38,165 nt of DNA, taken from assembly GCA_035656635.1 (NCBI GenBank), contig DASRSD010000160.1, positions 1 to 38,165 of the forward strand, read 5' to 3'. Origin of the DNA: Pirellulales bacterium (GTDB lineage Bacteria; Planctomycetota; Planctomycetia; Pirellulales; JADZDJ01). Shown one piece after another: positions 8,230 through 17,088 of the stretch (positions are counted from its first letter, which is position 1; each line of letters opens with the position of its first letter). The translations under genes and the position numbers were made by a program. The notes below the pieces were generated by a model that ran no database searches, was not told where the DNA came from, and was given only the letters and a program-made list of their open reading frames with translations.

Positions 8230-9288
8230 ATGAATCCTCCGCCCGTTCCGCCAGAATTGCCGCCGGCTGCGGACAATCCCTCCCTTTCGCCGATGACTAC
8301 GGTTCCGCATCAGACGTTTCAAACGACGATGTCCACGGGCCCGGCCGCTTCATTTCCACCTGTGCCCATGCGGATGTTGGACGAAGTTGATTTAGGCATG
8401 CGGCCGCGCCGGCGTGTACTGCCGCTGGTGCTGTTTTTGCTCACTTGCTTTTTTACCTATGCTGCCGGCACCTATCATTGGCAGCCGGTCGCGTTTGGCC
8501 TGCAAATAGATCATCAGGGTGCAAATTGGGATTGGGACGCAACGTGGAACCAACTGAAGAATAACTGGCAAGACGGCCTGCTTTACATGAGCTGCGTGAT
8601 GGCTGTGCTGCTGGCTCATGAAATGGGACACTTTTTAATGACCGTGCGTTACCGAGTGCCGGCCAGCTATCCCATTTTTTTACCCATGCCCATGATGCTC
8701 ACCGGCACGATGGGCGCGGTCATTGGCATGGAAGGATTCCGCGCGAACCGGCGACAAATGTTCGATATTGGATTGGCTGGACCGCTGGCCGGCTTGGTGG
8801 TCACCATTCCGCTGGTATGGTTGGGCATTAAATTGGCCAATCAAAGCATTCCGCAGCACGGGGAACTGATTTTTGGCGATCCGCTGTTGGCCAAATGGCT
8901 CATCCGTTGGTTGCGGCCAGATATTGGTCCCAACGAAGTGCTGGCCCGCAATCCAATTTACATGGCTGGTTGGGTAGGCATGTTTGTCACGGGACTGAAC
9001 ATGATGCCGATCAGCCAGTTGGATGGCGGCCACGTGATTTATGCCCTGTTTTTGCGTCGTTCGCGCATTCTGGCGCGCGGCTTTTTGCTGGGAGCTATTG
9101 CGTTCATTGTTGTCACCGGCAAAGTCGAGTGGACATTAATGGTGGTCATTGTCACGTTTATTGGGGTCGATCATCCGCGGACCTCCGACGACTCGGTCCC
9201 TCTGGGCCCTTGGCGAATATTTCTCGGCATTGCATCGCTGGTGCTACCGATCCTGTGTTTCACGCCGTTTAAATTAGGAAGCGGCTAG
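8230..9288 (+). CDS. Membrane-embedded M50 family (site-2 protease-like) metalloprotease
   Basis: A 352-residue integral membrane protein. I chose ATG 8230 because the upstream extension from 8173 uses TTG and adds no family sequence. A proline-rich cytosolic stretch (1-48) leads to a first membrane helix (about 62-80). The zinc motif is HEMGH (130-134) inside LLAHEMGHFLMTVR, and the third ligand motif NMMPISQLDGGH lies near 257-268; both are hallmarks of intramembrane site-2 proteases and of plant EGY-like proteins. The YPIFLPMPMMLTGTMGAVI segment is typical of the EGY-like M50 branch. No PDZ domain is visible, unlike RseP. Substrates are unknown. Its stop codon abuts the stop codon of the convergent EamA gene with no base between. 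Confidence 0.88.
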   Translation: MNPPPVPPELPPAADNPSLSPMTTVPHQTFQTTMSTGPAASFPPVPMRMLDEVDLGMRPRRRVLPLVLFLLTCFFTYAAGTYHWQPVAFGLQIDHQGANWDWDATWNQLKNNWQDGLLYMSCVMAVLLAHEMGHFLMTVRYRVPASYPIFLPMPMMLTGTMGAVIGMEGFRANRRQMFDIGLAGPLAGLVVTIPLVWLGIKLANQSIPQHGELIFGDPLLAKWLIRWLRPDIGPNEVLARNPIYMAGWVGMFVTGLNMMPISQLDGGHVIYALFLRRSRILARGFLLGAIAFIVVTGKVEWTLMVVIVTFIGVDHPRTSDDSVPLGPWRIFLGIASLVLPILCFTPFKLGSG

Positions 9289-10206
9289 TTACCGGCCCGT
9301 TTTCGGCCACGCATAGCGCAAAACTAATCCGAGCAAAATCATTGCCGCGCCGGCAATCGTCCACCCGCCAGGTTTTTCGCCACGCACTAGAAAAGCCCAG
9401 AACGGCGAAAGAATTGGTTCTAGCAAACCAATGGCGGCGGCTTCTTGGGCAGAGATTAAGCGCAGCCCGCGCCCAAAGAGCGTATAAGGCAGCGCCATCT
9501 GGAAAAAGCCGAAGCCCGCCAGCAGCGGCCATTGCCAACCGCTAGGCCATAGTCCTCGCCACAATACAAAGGGTGCAATGACTGCCGCGGTAACTAAATG
9601 GTTGATGCTCACTAACCAAAACGTGTCTTCGCCTCGCAAGTTGCGAAAGAAGATGACGACGCCAGCGTAACTCAGCGCCGCAAGCAACCCCCACACCACG
9701 CCCCAGTGCGATTCGCTTCCCGCTTCGTGAAACAAAATCAAACCGATTCCCAAGGCGCCCGGCACCAAGGTAAATAAATCTCGACGATTCACCGGATCTC
9801 GCAGCACGAGTGTGCCAATGCCAAAAATCCACCACGGCGCCGTGTTTTGCAGCCAGATGGCATTGGCCGCAGTCGTGAGCGACATGGCCGAAAGAAATGT
9901 CACGTTCATTACGGCAAAGCAACCGGCCATCGGCAACAACTTGCCGGACCAATGCGGCCTGCGCACCGCCGGCAGAATCAGCAGCCCTGCGAATAATGCC
10001 CGCCAAAAAGCCAGCAAAACTCCGCGCTCATCGCTCGGCCAGGAATCAAAGATGGGATTCTTGGCAAAGAATCCACTGGAACTCCACATCAAGGCAGCGG
10101 CTGCCACACACAGCCGACCAGCCAGCGGATTGGGAATTGTCGCTGGAGTTGCTGAAGTGAAATCCTCTGCCGGAGGGAGCGATGGCGGCGGGCCGGCTTC
10201 ACTCAT
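9289..10206 (-). CDS. EamA/DMT-family transporter
   Basis: A 305-residue membrane protein with about ten hydrophobic segments in two EamA repeats. The first covers about 28-160 with LCVAAAALMWSSSGFFAKN and NAIWLQNTAPWWIFGIGTLV. The second covers about 168-300 with VVWGLLAALSYAGVVIFFRN and the conserved end ISAQEAAAIGLLEPILSPFW. Members export small metabolites or amino acids; the substrate here is unknown. The start at 10206 overlaps the stop of the upstream unknown gene by 8 bases, so it is the third gene of a coupled operon. The frame remains open further upstream, but only in the shadow of that gene. Confidence 0.88.
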   Translation of the reverse strand: MSEAGPPPSLPPAEDFTSATPATIPNPLAGRLCVAAAALMWSSSGFFAKNPIFDSWPSDERGVLLAFWRALFAGLLILPAVRRPHWSGKLLPMAGCFAVMNVTFLSAMSLTTAANAIWLQNTAPWWIFGIGTLVLRDPVNRRDLFTLVPGALGIGLILFHEAGSESHWGVVWGLLAALSYAGVVIFFRNLRGEDTFWLVSINHLVTAAVIAPFVLWRGLWPSGWQWPLLAGFGFFQMALPYTLFGRGLRLISAQEAAAIGLLEPILSPFWAFLVRGEKPGGWTIAGAAMILLGLVLRYAWPKTGR

Positions 10207-10798
10207 CCCGCACCTGCTCGATGGCCGCACGGTAACAAAAGTCGAACAGGAGTTCCCATTCCCGAAGTTGGATTTGCCGGCACAACTCCTCCACGGCGGA
10301 ACCTTTCTTGCTGGCCGAAACCAAGTCGACAAACGCAAATGGATTCCAATCGGTTTGCTGCAGCAGAAATTTTGTCGCCGGATCGGGCGAATCGACAGCG
10401 GCCTCCTTCGCGGCGTTGCACAATGTCGCAAATACAGGATGCCGGCCGACACGTCGAAACCAATATTTGGCGTTGTCGTAATCGGGCTCGCGCCGATGCA
10501 TCATGCCGTGCCAAAAACTGCCTGTGGCATTGTGAATTTCCTGGCTGATTGTGTGCGATTGGTCAAGAAAGTTGAATCGCAGCCACAGCCCCGCCAAACA
10601 AGCTTGCGCCAGCGACCGATCTACGATGTGATGCCCCACAAATGCAGCCTCCAGCGATTGCGTACTGGACGAAAGAGCTTCCAAGGATTTGCGCTGTACT
10701 TCCACGGGCCGACCGGGCCCTAAGGAATTTACCGGCGCTGTCTCCAACAGCGAACCCAAGACGGGGCCGTAATCGGTCGGATTGAAATGCGGTGTCAT
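10199..10798 (-). CDS. Conserved protein of unknown function
   Basis: A 199-residue soluble protein starting MTPHFNPTDYGPVLGSLLE. Its start overlaps the GspF-like stop as ATGA and its end overlaps the EamA start by 8 bases, so it is the tightly coupled middle gene of the operon. Notable motifs are the helix LWLRFNFLDQSHTISQ and a strongly conserved-looking stretch SFWHGMMHRREPDYDNAKYW (about 94-113), followed by FRRVGRHPVF. The clustered His, Arg, Glu and Asp in that stretch suggest a binding or catalytic site, but no named enzyme family is recognised. I recall similar unannotated proteins in planctomycetes; that is recollection, not a search. Confidence 0.8.
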   Translation of the reverse strand: MTPHFNPTDYGPVLGSLLETAPVNSLGPGRPVEVQRKSLEALSSSTQSLEAAFVGHHIVDRSLAQACLAGLWLRFNFLDQSHTISQEIHNATGSFWHGMMHRREPDYDNAKYWFRRVGRHPVFATLCNAAKEAAVDSPDPATKFLLQQTDWNPFAFVDLVSASKKGSAVEELCRQIQLREWELLFDFCYRAAIEQVRDE

Positions 10799-11850
10799 TT
10801 CAATCCTTTGAGCGCTTGATTGATGCTGCCGAAATAGACGCCGGCCAGGCGGAAAATGAGAACAATGATCAATCCCGCTACTAAGCACCAAACGAGCCAA
10901 CCGGCTAATTGGGATAAAATGGCGAATGCGCTCCGGCTAGCCTCCAATTGTTGCTTGGCCAAAATGGCCAAAGTTTCTGGCAATCGGCCGCTTTCTTCGC
11001 CCACTTGCACGGCATGCAACAGTTCGATGGGGAACACGCCGGCCTCGGTCAAGGCTTCGTGAATGGGATGGCCGCGCGTAATGACCGCCTCCATTTGCGG
11101 CGCCTGATCAATGAATTCTGCGTTGTGTGTGCTTTCCACGGCAAGCTGCAGTGCACGCTTTACATCCAACGCGGCATCCAGAGCAATGTGCATGGTCCAA
11201 GCGAAGCGCGCCACGGCCAAAGTCCGCAGGGCACTGCTGATGGCCGGAATGCGCATGACAAGCCGCTGAATCGGCCGTGCCCACAGTTGTCCGGTGACCA
11301 TTGCGCGATAGAGCAGAAACAAGCCGCAGCCCACGAGCCCGAGGAATACACAATACACGAACAAGCCAAGCTCGCCGGTTAAGCCCAGCCCCAGCAAATC
11401 GGTTTTCGCACCGGTCATGCGGCCGATCACCGCCGACATCCAAATCAGAAAACCAATGACGGCCAACGCGATTGCGAGCTCAGCAAGAGGCCACGCGACC
11501 GTAGCCATAAACACGCGCCGCAGGCCAACCTGCCCTTCGTAATGTTCGGCCAACTGCTTGAGCACTTCCGGCAGGTGGCCGGTTTGTTCTCCCAGCGAAA
11601 CCACTTCGCGCATCAACGGCGGAAAGTAATCGCCCGTTTCTTGCATGGCGGCGGCAAACGACGAACCCTTGTTGACCATGCCGCTCATGCGCTCCAACCG
11701 TTCGCGCAAGCCGTAGGGCGATCGCCTCGCTTCACTTTCCAGGGCGCGGCGGACATCAATGCCTGCCTCCAGCGACAGCGACAAACGGCGTAGGCATTCT
11801 GCCAGTTTTTTGGTGGCCGGACGGGGAGCAAATAAATCGGCGAATGACAT
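10795..11850 (-). CDS. Type II secretion/type IV pilus F-family inner-membrane protein (GspF/PilC-like)
   Basis: Read from ATG 11850 the protein has 351 residues and the double T2SSF layout. The first repeat has LRRLSLSLEAGIDVRRALE and SLGEQTGHLPEVLKQLAEHYE, followed by two membrane helices. The second repeat has FAWTMHIALDAALDVKRALQ and VQVGEESGRLPETLAILAKQ, with a last helix near the C-terminus. GspF proteins form the inner-membrane platform for pseudopilus or pilus assembly. An in-frame ATG at 11886 would add 12 residues. No ATPase, secretin or pseudopilin gene is next to it, which is odd for this family. It heads an operon with the unknown protein and the EamA permease. Confidence 0.85.
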   Translation of the reverse strand: MSFADLFAPRPATKKLAECLRRLSLSLEAGIDVRRALESEARRSPYGLRERLERMSGMVNKGSSFAAAMQETGDYFPPLMREVVSLGEQTGHLPEVLKQLAEHYEGQVGLRRVFMATVAWPLAELAIALAVIGFLIWMSAVIGRMTGAKTDLLGLGLTGELGLFVYCVFLGLVGCGLFLLYRAMVTGQLWARPIQRLVMRIPAISSALRTLAVARFAWTMHIALDAALDVKRALQLAVESTHNAEFIDQAPQMEAVITRGHPIHEALTEAGVFPIELLHAVQVGEESGRLPETLAILAKQQLEASRSAFAILSQLAGWLVWCLVAGLIIVLIFRLAGVYFGSINQALKGLK

Positions 11851-12006
11851 AGCGCTTACCGATGGGCGAAATGACAGACTATTCATTTCCAAGCATATCT
11901 AGCCGGTTTGGCACGGGACAGGGCGCGAATTCGTTGAAATCGGCCCGGCGGGGAAGTACCATCAAAGTGCGGGGGGCAAGTACTCCATTGCGGACCGAGT
12001 TCATCG

Positions 12007-12663
12007 ATGATCCGACGCTTTTCGTTACTTACGCTAGCCGCGCTACTCGCCGCACCATTGCTTAAGGGCCAGCTGGTTCTTGCCGATGCGCCTGCGGCGG
12101 AACCGATTGGAACCCCTGCTCCAGTCGCCACAACACAGGAGGGAATTGCCGTCGAGGAATCTTTGGATGGCACAGGCGACTATTCATCACCAGGTGGCTT
12201 TCACATATTCACTGCCGTGCTGGCCACGCGCCGCTATGGCCCCGTGGAAGAACCGCCGGATGAATTTTATACCCTCCGCAACGCCCATGAGCCGGGATTT
12301 GATTGGTCGGCGGGTTTGGCCGGCGGCTGGGGTTCGGGCTACGGTTACGGCTATCCAAATTACGGATTCGGATTGGTCGGCTATAATCGCTACGGATACC
12401 GTCCATGGTACACTTCGCCCACGCCATACGTTTGGGGAAATAAATTCCCCTGGTATTCGCCCGGTGGGTTAGGACCGAACATATATCAACCGTGGTATTT
12501 GTGGCCTAATCGCCTTCCCTGGTACACGCCTTACGGCATCGGGCCCAACATCTATCAGCCATCGTACACCTGGCGATCGTACTACCCGTGGTATTCGCCT
12601 TACGGATCAGGGCCGAATATATACACACCGTCGTGGCAATACGGCGGATGTTTCTATTGGTAG
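12007..12663 (+). CDS. Secreted Tyr/Trp/Pro-rich repeat protein, function unknown
   Basis: A 218-residue protein with a clear signal peptide (MIRRFSLLTLAALLAAPLL, cleavage probably near residue 26). The mature N-terminal part is acidic. From about residue 95 it becomes Gly/Tyr-rich (GWGSGYGYGYPNYGFG). It ends in three near-identical units of about 23 residues: PWYSPGGLGPNIYQPWYLW, PWYTPYGIGPNIYQPSYTW and PWYSPYGSGPNIYTPSWQY. Such aromatic repeats suggest an extracytoplasmic structural or surface protein, but no family is recognised. It is divergent from the GspF operon, and a second small secreted protein follows 82 bases downstream. Confidence 0.75.
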   Translation: MIRRFSLLTLAALLAAPLLKGQLVLADAPAAEPIGTPAPVATTQEGIAVEESLDGTGDYSSPGGFHIFTAVLATRRYGPVEEPPDEFYTLRNAHEPGFDWSAGLAGGWGSGYGYGYPNYGFGLVGYNRYGYRPWYTSPTPYVWGNKFPWYSPGGLGPNIYQPWYLWPNRLPWYTPYGIGPNIYQPSYTWRSYYPWYSPYGSGPNIYTPSWQYGGCFYW

Positions 12664-12745
12664 CGAAGCGGTGCATATGCAGCCGATGAATTGATAGAGA
12701 GTTGCCGCTGCCAAACTCGTTCTTTTGGACAAAAGGGAATTTGTC

Positions 12746-12994
12746 GTGCGACGATACCTCATTGCCGCGGTGCTGGGCCTCGGTTTATCGATGGGCCGGT
12801 TTGCAACCACGGCCAGTGCCGACGAATGCCCACGCTACCTAGTGCTGCAACCATTGTACGGTGGTCAAGCTACGCGCATGCCTGCCCACGCTTATGCCTA
12901 TGGATGGTTCGGCGCACCGACGTCGTCGGCCAGCACCTGGCATCGGACCTACGACGGCACCGGATTGTGGTGGACTTTTTACCCGTGCCGGTAA
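12746..12994 (+). CDS. Small secreted protein, function unknown
   Basis: An 82-residue protein with a signal peptide (RRYLIAAVLGLGLSMGRFAT, cleavage probably after TASA). I chose GTG 12746 because AAGGGA lies 8 bases upstream as a Shine-Dalgarno sequence and the signal peptide starts there; an in-frame TTG at 12725 is less likely. The mature part is Tyr/Trp-rich, with two cysteines (ADECPRY near the N-terminus and the terminal FYPCR) that could form a disulphide. It follows the other aromatic secreted protein in the same direction and may be part of the same unit. No family is recognised. Confidence 0.55.
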   Translation: MRRYLIAAVLGLGLSMGRFATTASADECPRYLVLQPLYGGQATRMPAHAYAYGWFGAPTSSASTWHRTYDGTGLWWTFYPCR

Positions 12995-13053
12995 CTTAAA
13001 TTTGCTTGCTCCTCCCTGCCCTGCTGTTTGGCCCGGAGTTTTGCAAGCGAGCA

Positions 13054-16000
13054 CTACCTGCCGAATCCGACGAAGAAGCTGAAGTTTTGCACTTCGTCGC
13101 CATTCGACTTGGAAACCGGGAATGCCACGTCCAGTGCAATCGGCGCAGGACCCATTGCCGGAACCGAAATTCGCAGCCCGAAGCCCGGCGACACGCGCAC
13201 GTTGCCCCAACGAACATCGGGCTCGACCGTGCCGAAATCGCAGAAAATGACTCCCCGCAACGCATCGTCAGCCGTAATGGGGAATAAATATTCTGCGGTG
13301 CCCAAGGCCATGAAATCGCCGCCCAAGCCCACGCCATCGGAAGCGCGCGGCGTAACTCCGCGGAATGCAAAACCGCGCAAGGTGCTGAAACCGCCGGCGT
13401 AGTAGGCGTCGTAAATCGGCGTGTCCGATCCGCTAACATCAAGCTGTGCGCCAATGCCAATGACGTGGCGGCCCGATTGATCTGCCCGTTGATGCAATAG
13501 GAAATACTGCTGCCCTTGCAAATCAACACGCGGATATTGGAAGGAGCCAATCACTTCTTCAAACGTGGCGGAAACTAAATGTCCTTGCGTGGGCAAAAAC
13601 GGACTGTCGCGGGTATCGTGCGACATGCCTAGCGAGAAGCCGTACAGGGCATTGTTGCCCAACACTTCTTGCAGTTGCGGCGGCGGGCTTGCCACGGCGT
13701 TGTAAATTTGCACTTGCTCGCCGCGGAAGCCAACCGTGCCCTTTAAGTCGGGCGTGAAGGCGTAACCTAAGCTGGTTGTGCCGCCGACGCGGCCTTCGGT
13801 CCAGCTTTCATAAATTCGGGTGAAGTAGTACGCGGAAATGCTGAACTGCACCGGCGTGTCGAAGATGTACGGATCTCGAAACGTAGCCGCATAGCGTTGG
13901 AGTTCTGTGCCGGGATCGGCCTCCAAGCGGAACTGTTGGCCACCGCCGCGCCAGGCAGTGCCGTCGGTAATTGTGTCCCAGGAGCGCGGCAAGCGGGTGA
14001 TGTCAAAGTTTTGCTCATCGAGCACAAAGTTGCCGACCAAGCCGGCATCGGAGTTAATGCCAGCGCCGATCATCAAACGGCCGGTCATCGTTTCCTGGGC
14101 AGTCACGTTCAGATCAACAGACGGATCACCTTGCGGAATGACCTGGTAGCCCACACCCTCTGCTGGAACTTGTGGTGCAGCCCCCGGCGGGGGCGCACCA
14201 TACCCTGGTGGCGGTGCGCCATATGCGGGCGGCGGTGCGCCATAAACTGGCGGCGGCACGCTGGGCGAGCCGGAATAGCCCGGTCCGAATGCATTGCCCC
14301 CGCTGGTGGCAAAACCTGGCGGATAAGTGTTAGGAGGAGGCGCAGATTGCGAATAAGCCGGCGGCGGGCTCGTGTAATTGGGCTGTGCCACAGGCGGCGA
14401 TGAATATACCGGCGGTGGCGGCGAGCTCATCGGCGGCGGGCTGGCCTGATATTGCGCATTGAATGCCGGTGTCGAGCCACCCGAATAACCAGCGTTGGAG
14501 TACGGGGTGGTTAACGGCGCGGCTGCAGTTGGCGGCGGCGCGATGGGTGACATGGCGGCACTTGGTGACAGCGGACGAGCTCCAGGCGGCAAATAATTGG
14601 TCGAAGAACTAGCCGACGGAACGTTCCACGCCGAGCCAGCCTGTTGGGCCGCCGGAGAATTCAAGCTAGACCAGTCGGAACTGGCGCCGGTTGCCTGATA
14701 TCCACCTGTGCCATAACCGGAACCGGGACTTTGAAAGCGCGCCTGTTGAATGCCGGCATCCACTTGCCGACCCGAATTCGGCTGCGAGGGGGTGAAAACT
14801 AGCAAATTGTTTCCGGCGGAATCTTTCGCCGAGGTAATGTCGATTACCACTTCGTCGTCATCGGGCGATTGTCCGCGGTAACTGTCGTAAACCCCGCCGG
14901 GGGGACCGGCCCCAGGACCGGAACCGACGCCGCTTCCATAACCGTTGCCGTATCCACTTCCAGAATTTGCGCCGCTGCCGAAGCCGTTGTAACCACCGCC
15001 GCTGGAGCGCGCGCCCCGACGGTCTGGGTTTCTGCTGTCAGGCCTTTGCGCTACGCTTTCTTCGTTGTCCTGGCTGCTGTCGGGCTTATTGAACGCGATT
15101 TTTGGCGCGCTGCCTTTGGTAGGATCTACGTTGAAGAGCGCGCTGGCGCGCAAGCGACGCTCATCTTCGCGAATTTTTTTGGTGTCGACAATGTCGCCTG
15201 GATGAAGCGACAACCGATCGTAAATCACGGTGTGCTTGGTGTGCGCGTCTTCACCGGCGATGTTCACGTTGATTTTGCCCACGCGGTAACGCTTGCCTTC
15301 GGCCACGTTATAGACCAAATCCATTTCGGGCTTATCTTCGAGCAAGCGGGTTTCGGCCTGAACGTCGGAGAAAATGTAGCCGTGCGTGCCATACACGTCG
15401 CGGATGGCCACGAGATCATGGTCGAGCGTATTTTGGTTGAAATCTTTTCCGGCGGTTTGCTCCAGGCCTTTGTTCAAGTCCGCGACTTTGAACTTTTCGT
15501 TCCCAATGAACGATACATTGCGAATTTTGAACCGCGGACCTTCGTCGACGATGTAAGTGAGCGAGAGCCAGTCTTTATCTGCGTTGTATTGCAGATCGGG
15601 GGAAATTTTTGCGCGGAAGAATCCGAGGCCGCGATAATAGGCGTACAGCTTTTGCACGTCGTCATCGATTTTTTTGCGATCAACTTTTCCGCCAAACAGC
15701 CACATTACGCCGGGCTTCACGGTAATTTGAGTTCGCAACCGGGCCGCACTGGCGATGGTGTTGCCTTGAAAGCTAACCCACAGCACGCGCTGCGATTGCC
15801 CTTCGTCCACCAGGAACACGGCGCGGCGATCGTTGGGCTTGTCGCCTTCCAGCGTGGTAAGCACTACGTGGTTGTATCCCTTTTCGTGATAGTACGATTC
15901 CACGCGGCGCCGGGCCTCTTCAATCGCATACGGATCGAGCGGTTGTCCCTTTTCCAATTCCGATTTTTTCCGCAATGTTGGCGTTCGGATATCTTGATTG

Positions 16001-16785
16001 CCCACGAACCACACCTCTTCGATCGTGGGCCGTTCCACGACCTGGAAGATTACTACAATGCCGCCGGGCACCGCCTGAAATTGCGACTTCACATCGAGAA
16101 ACTTGCGTGAACTGGCCAAGGACCTTACGTCTTCTTGCACCAAGCGTGGATCGAATGGCTGGCCCACGCGGGTGCTCAGTTTCGGCATTTTTGCCATCGG
16201 CGTGGTGTGGTTTCCTTCCACCCGCACTTCGCGAACAATGGTTTCTCCCGCCTGCGAAGTGCTTGTGGAAGACGACACGGTCGGCGCGGTCGGAGGCAAG
16301 GGATCGGGCATGGCCGGCGCCGTGTACGTGGGAAACTTGGAACTCGAGGCCGAATTGATTGGCGGCATCACTGGTCCCGCCGAGGCAGGCTCAAAACTAG
16401 GTCCAGAGAGGCTTGGTGTTGCCGCCGGATTTCTCGAGGCCATCATTGGCACGCTACCTGAAGAACCAGGCGTGGCCGGTTGCGGCATGGCGGCTGACGA
16501 GAGGGGAGCGTATGCAGGCGGCGGGGTGTATACGGTTGCGGCCCCAGCCGGCGCACCGGGAGTCATTGGAGCAGCGCCCGTCGATGCTGCCGGAACATAG
16601 GCCGTGGGTGGCGGCGTGTAAGAGGGCAACGGCGTGAGGCCGCCCGATGCCGATGCGGATGGAGGCAACGGGTATGAAGATCCGTCATAAGAGGAATTCT
16701 GCGCCGGCAACAGGCGCACGTCAACTGTTAGCCCAGCGACCAGCGCCAAGCTGCCGACAATCAGGCGGCGGCGGAGTGCGACCAT
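13054..16785 (-). CDS. BamA/Omp85-family outer membrane assembly protein with a large low-complexity insert
   Basis: A 1243-residue outer membrane protein. The start at 16785 gives a signal peptide (MVALRRRLIVGSLALVAGL) and has AGGGA 11 bases upstream. Residues 30-180 are Pro/Ala/Ser-rich. About 183-565 hold roughly five POTRA domains with typical openings (VREVRVEGN, IEEVWFVGNQDI, RVLWVSFQGNT, IRNVSFIGNEKF, YRVGKINVNI). About 566-880 is an insert rich in Gly, Ser and Pro with YGAPPP repeats. The rest is the beta-barrel with the Omp85 motif GGFSTLRGFAFRG. The last residues are FFVGFGR rather than ending in Phe. BamA folds outer-membrane beta-barrels. At about 800 residues, ordinary BamA is much shorter. 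It is last in a minus-strand row after the VWA and M28 genes. Confidence 0.9.
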   Translation of the reverse strand: MVALRRRLIVGSLALVAGLTVDVRLLPAQNSSYDGSSYPLPPSASASGGLTPLPSYTPPPTAYVPAASTGAAPMTPGAPAGAATVYTPPPAYAPLSSAAMPQPATPGSSGSVPMMASRNPAATPSLSGPSFEPASAGPVMPPINSASSSKFPTYTAPAMPDPLPPTAPTVSSSTSTSQAGETIVREVRVEGNHTTPMAKMPKLSTRVGQPFDPRLVQEDVRSLASSRKFLDVKSQFQAVPGGIVVIFQVVERPTIEEVWFVGNQDIRTPTLRKKSELEKGQPLDPYAIEEARRRVESYYHEKGYNHVVLTTLEGDKPNDRRAVFLVDEGQSQRVLWVSFQGNTIASAARLRTQITVKPGVMWLFGGKVDRKKIDDDVQKLYAYYRGLGFFRAKISPDLQYNADKDWLSLTYIVDEGPRFKIRNVSFIGNEKFKVADLNKGLEQTAGKDFNQNTLDHDLVAIRDVYGTHGYIFSDVQAETRLLEDKPEMDLVYNVAEGKRYRVGKINVNIAGEDAHTKHTVIYDRLSLHPGDIVDTKKIREDERRLRASALFNVDPTKGSAPKIAFNKPDSSQDNEESVAQRPDSRNPDRRGARSSGGGYNGFGSGANSGSGYGNGYGSGVGSGPGAGPPGGVYDSYRGQSPDDDEVVIDITSAKDSAGNNLLVFTPSQPNSGRQVDAGIQQARFQSPGSGYGTGGYQATGASSDWSSLNSPAAQQAGSAWNVPSASSSTNYLPPGARPLSPSAAMSPIAPPPTAAAPLTTPYSNAGYSGGSTPAFNAQYQASPPPMSSPPPPVYSSPPVAQPNYTSPPPAYSQSAPPPNTYPPGFATSGGNAFGPGYSGSPSVPPPVYGAPPPAYGAPPPGYGAPPPGAAPQVPAEGVGYQVIPQGDPSVDLNVTAQETMTGRLMIGAGINSDAGLVGNFVLDEQNFDITRLPRSWDTITDGTAWRGGGQQFRLEADPGTELQRYAATFRDPYIFDTPVQFSISAYYFTRIYESWTEGRVGGTTSLGYAFTPDLKGTVGFRGEQVQIYNAVASPPPQLQEVLGNNALYGFSLGMSHDTRDSPFLPTQGHLVSATFEEVIGSFQYPRVDLQGQQYFLLHQRADQSGRHVIGIGAQLDVSGSDTPIYDAYYAGGFSTLRGFAFRGVTPRASDGVGLGGDFMALGTAEYLFPITADDALRGVIFCDFGTVEPDVRWGNVRVSPGFGLRISVPAMGPAPIALDVAFPVSKSNGDEVQNFSFFVGFGR

Positions 16786-17088
16786 CAGGTTCGCTTCCCT
16801 GCGACGAGTGTCATGCACTGAAATAGAAGAACAAGACAAGTATTGCAACCAATTACTCCAACCCAGACCGGGCTGAATCAATTGCCTCGGGCGCACACGA
16901 CAAGTCCACACACCGGCCATCGATTCCAGATGGCAGCGCAGGGTCCGCCCGAAGGGTGCGGAAAAATACTGCAAACCGCAATCACCGGCAAGGCGAAGTA
17001 GCGAGAAATCTACGGTGACAAGCGAAATGGCAGCCTTGGCAAGTTGCACAACGTGCTAGCAGTCGCGGCGTGTACTATTTGCAACGGT
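16786..17088. other. Intergenic gap between the M28 and bamA genes
   Basis: About 300 bases. The bamA frame stays open leftward through this stretch, but the translation has no signal or family resemblance. Apart from the bamA ribosome binding site, nothing recognisable was seen; it probably carries a bamA promoter. Confidence 0.4.

Noticed and set aside
14869-16110. Long plus-strand frame of 413 codons
   Set aside because: It is antisense to the POTRA-coding part of bamA and owes its length to GC-rich codon structure; no family or start signal is seen.
13054-17049. bamA start at 17049
   Set aside because: The 88 added residues carry no signal peptide; the start at 16785 has both a Shine-Dalgarno and a signal peptide.
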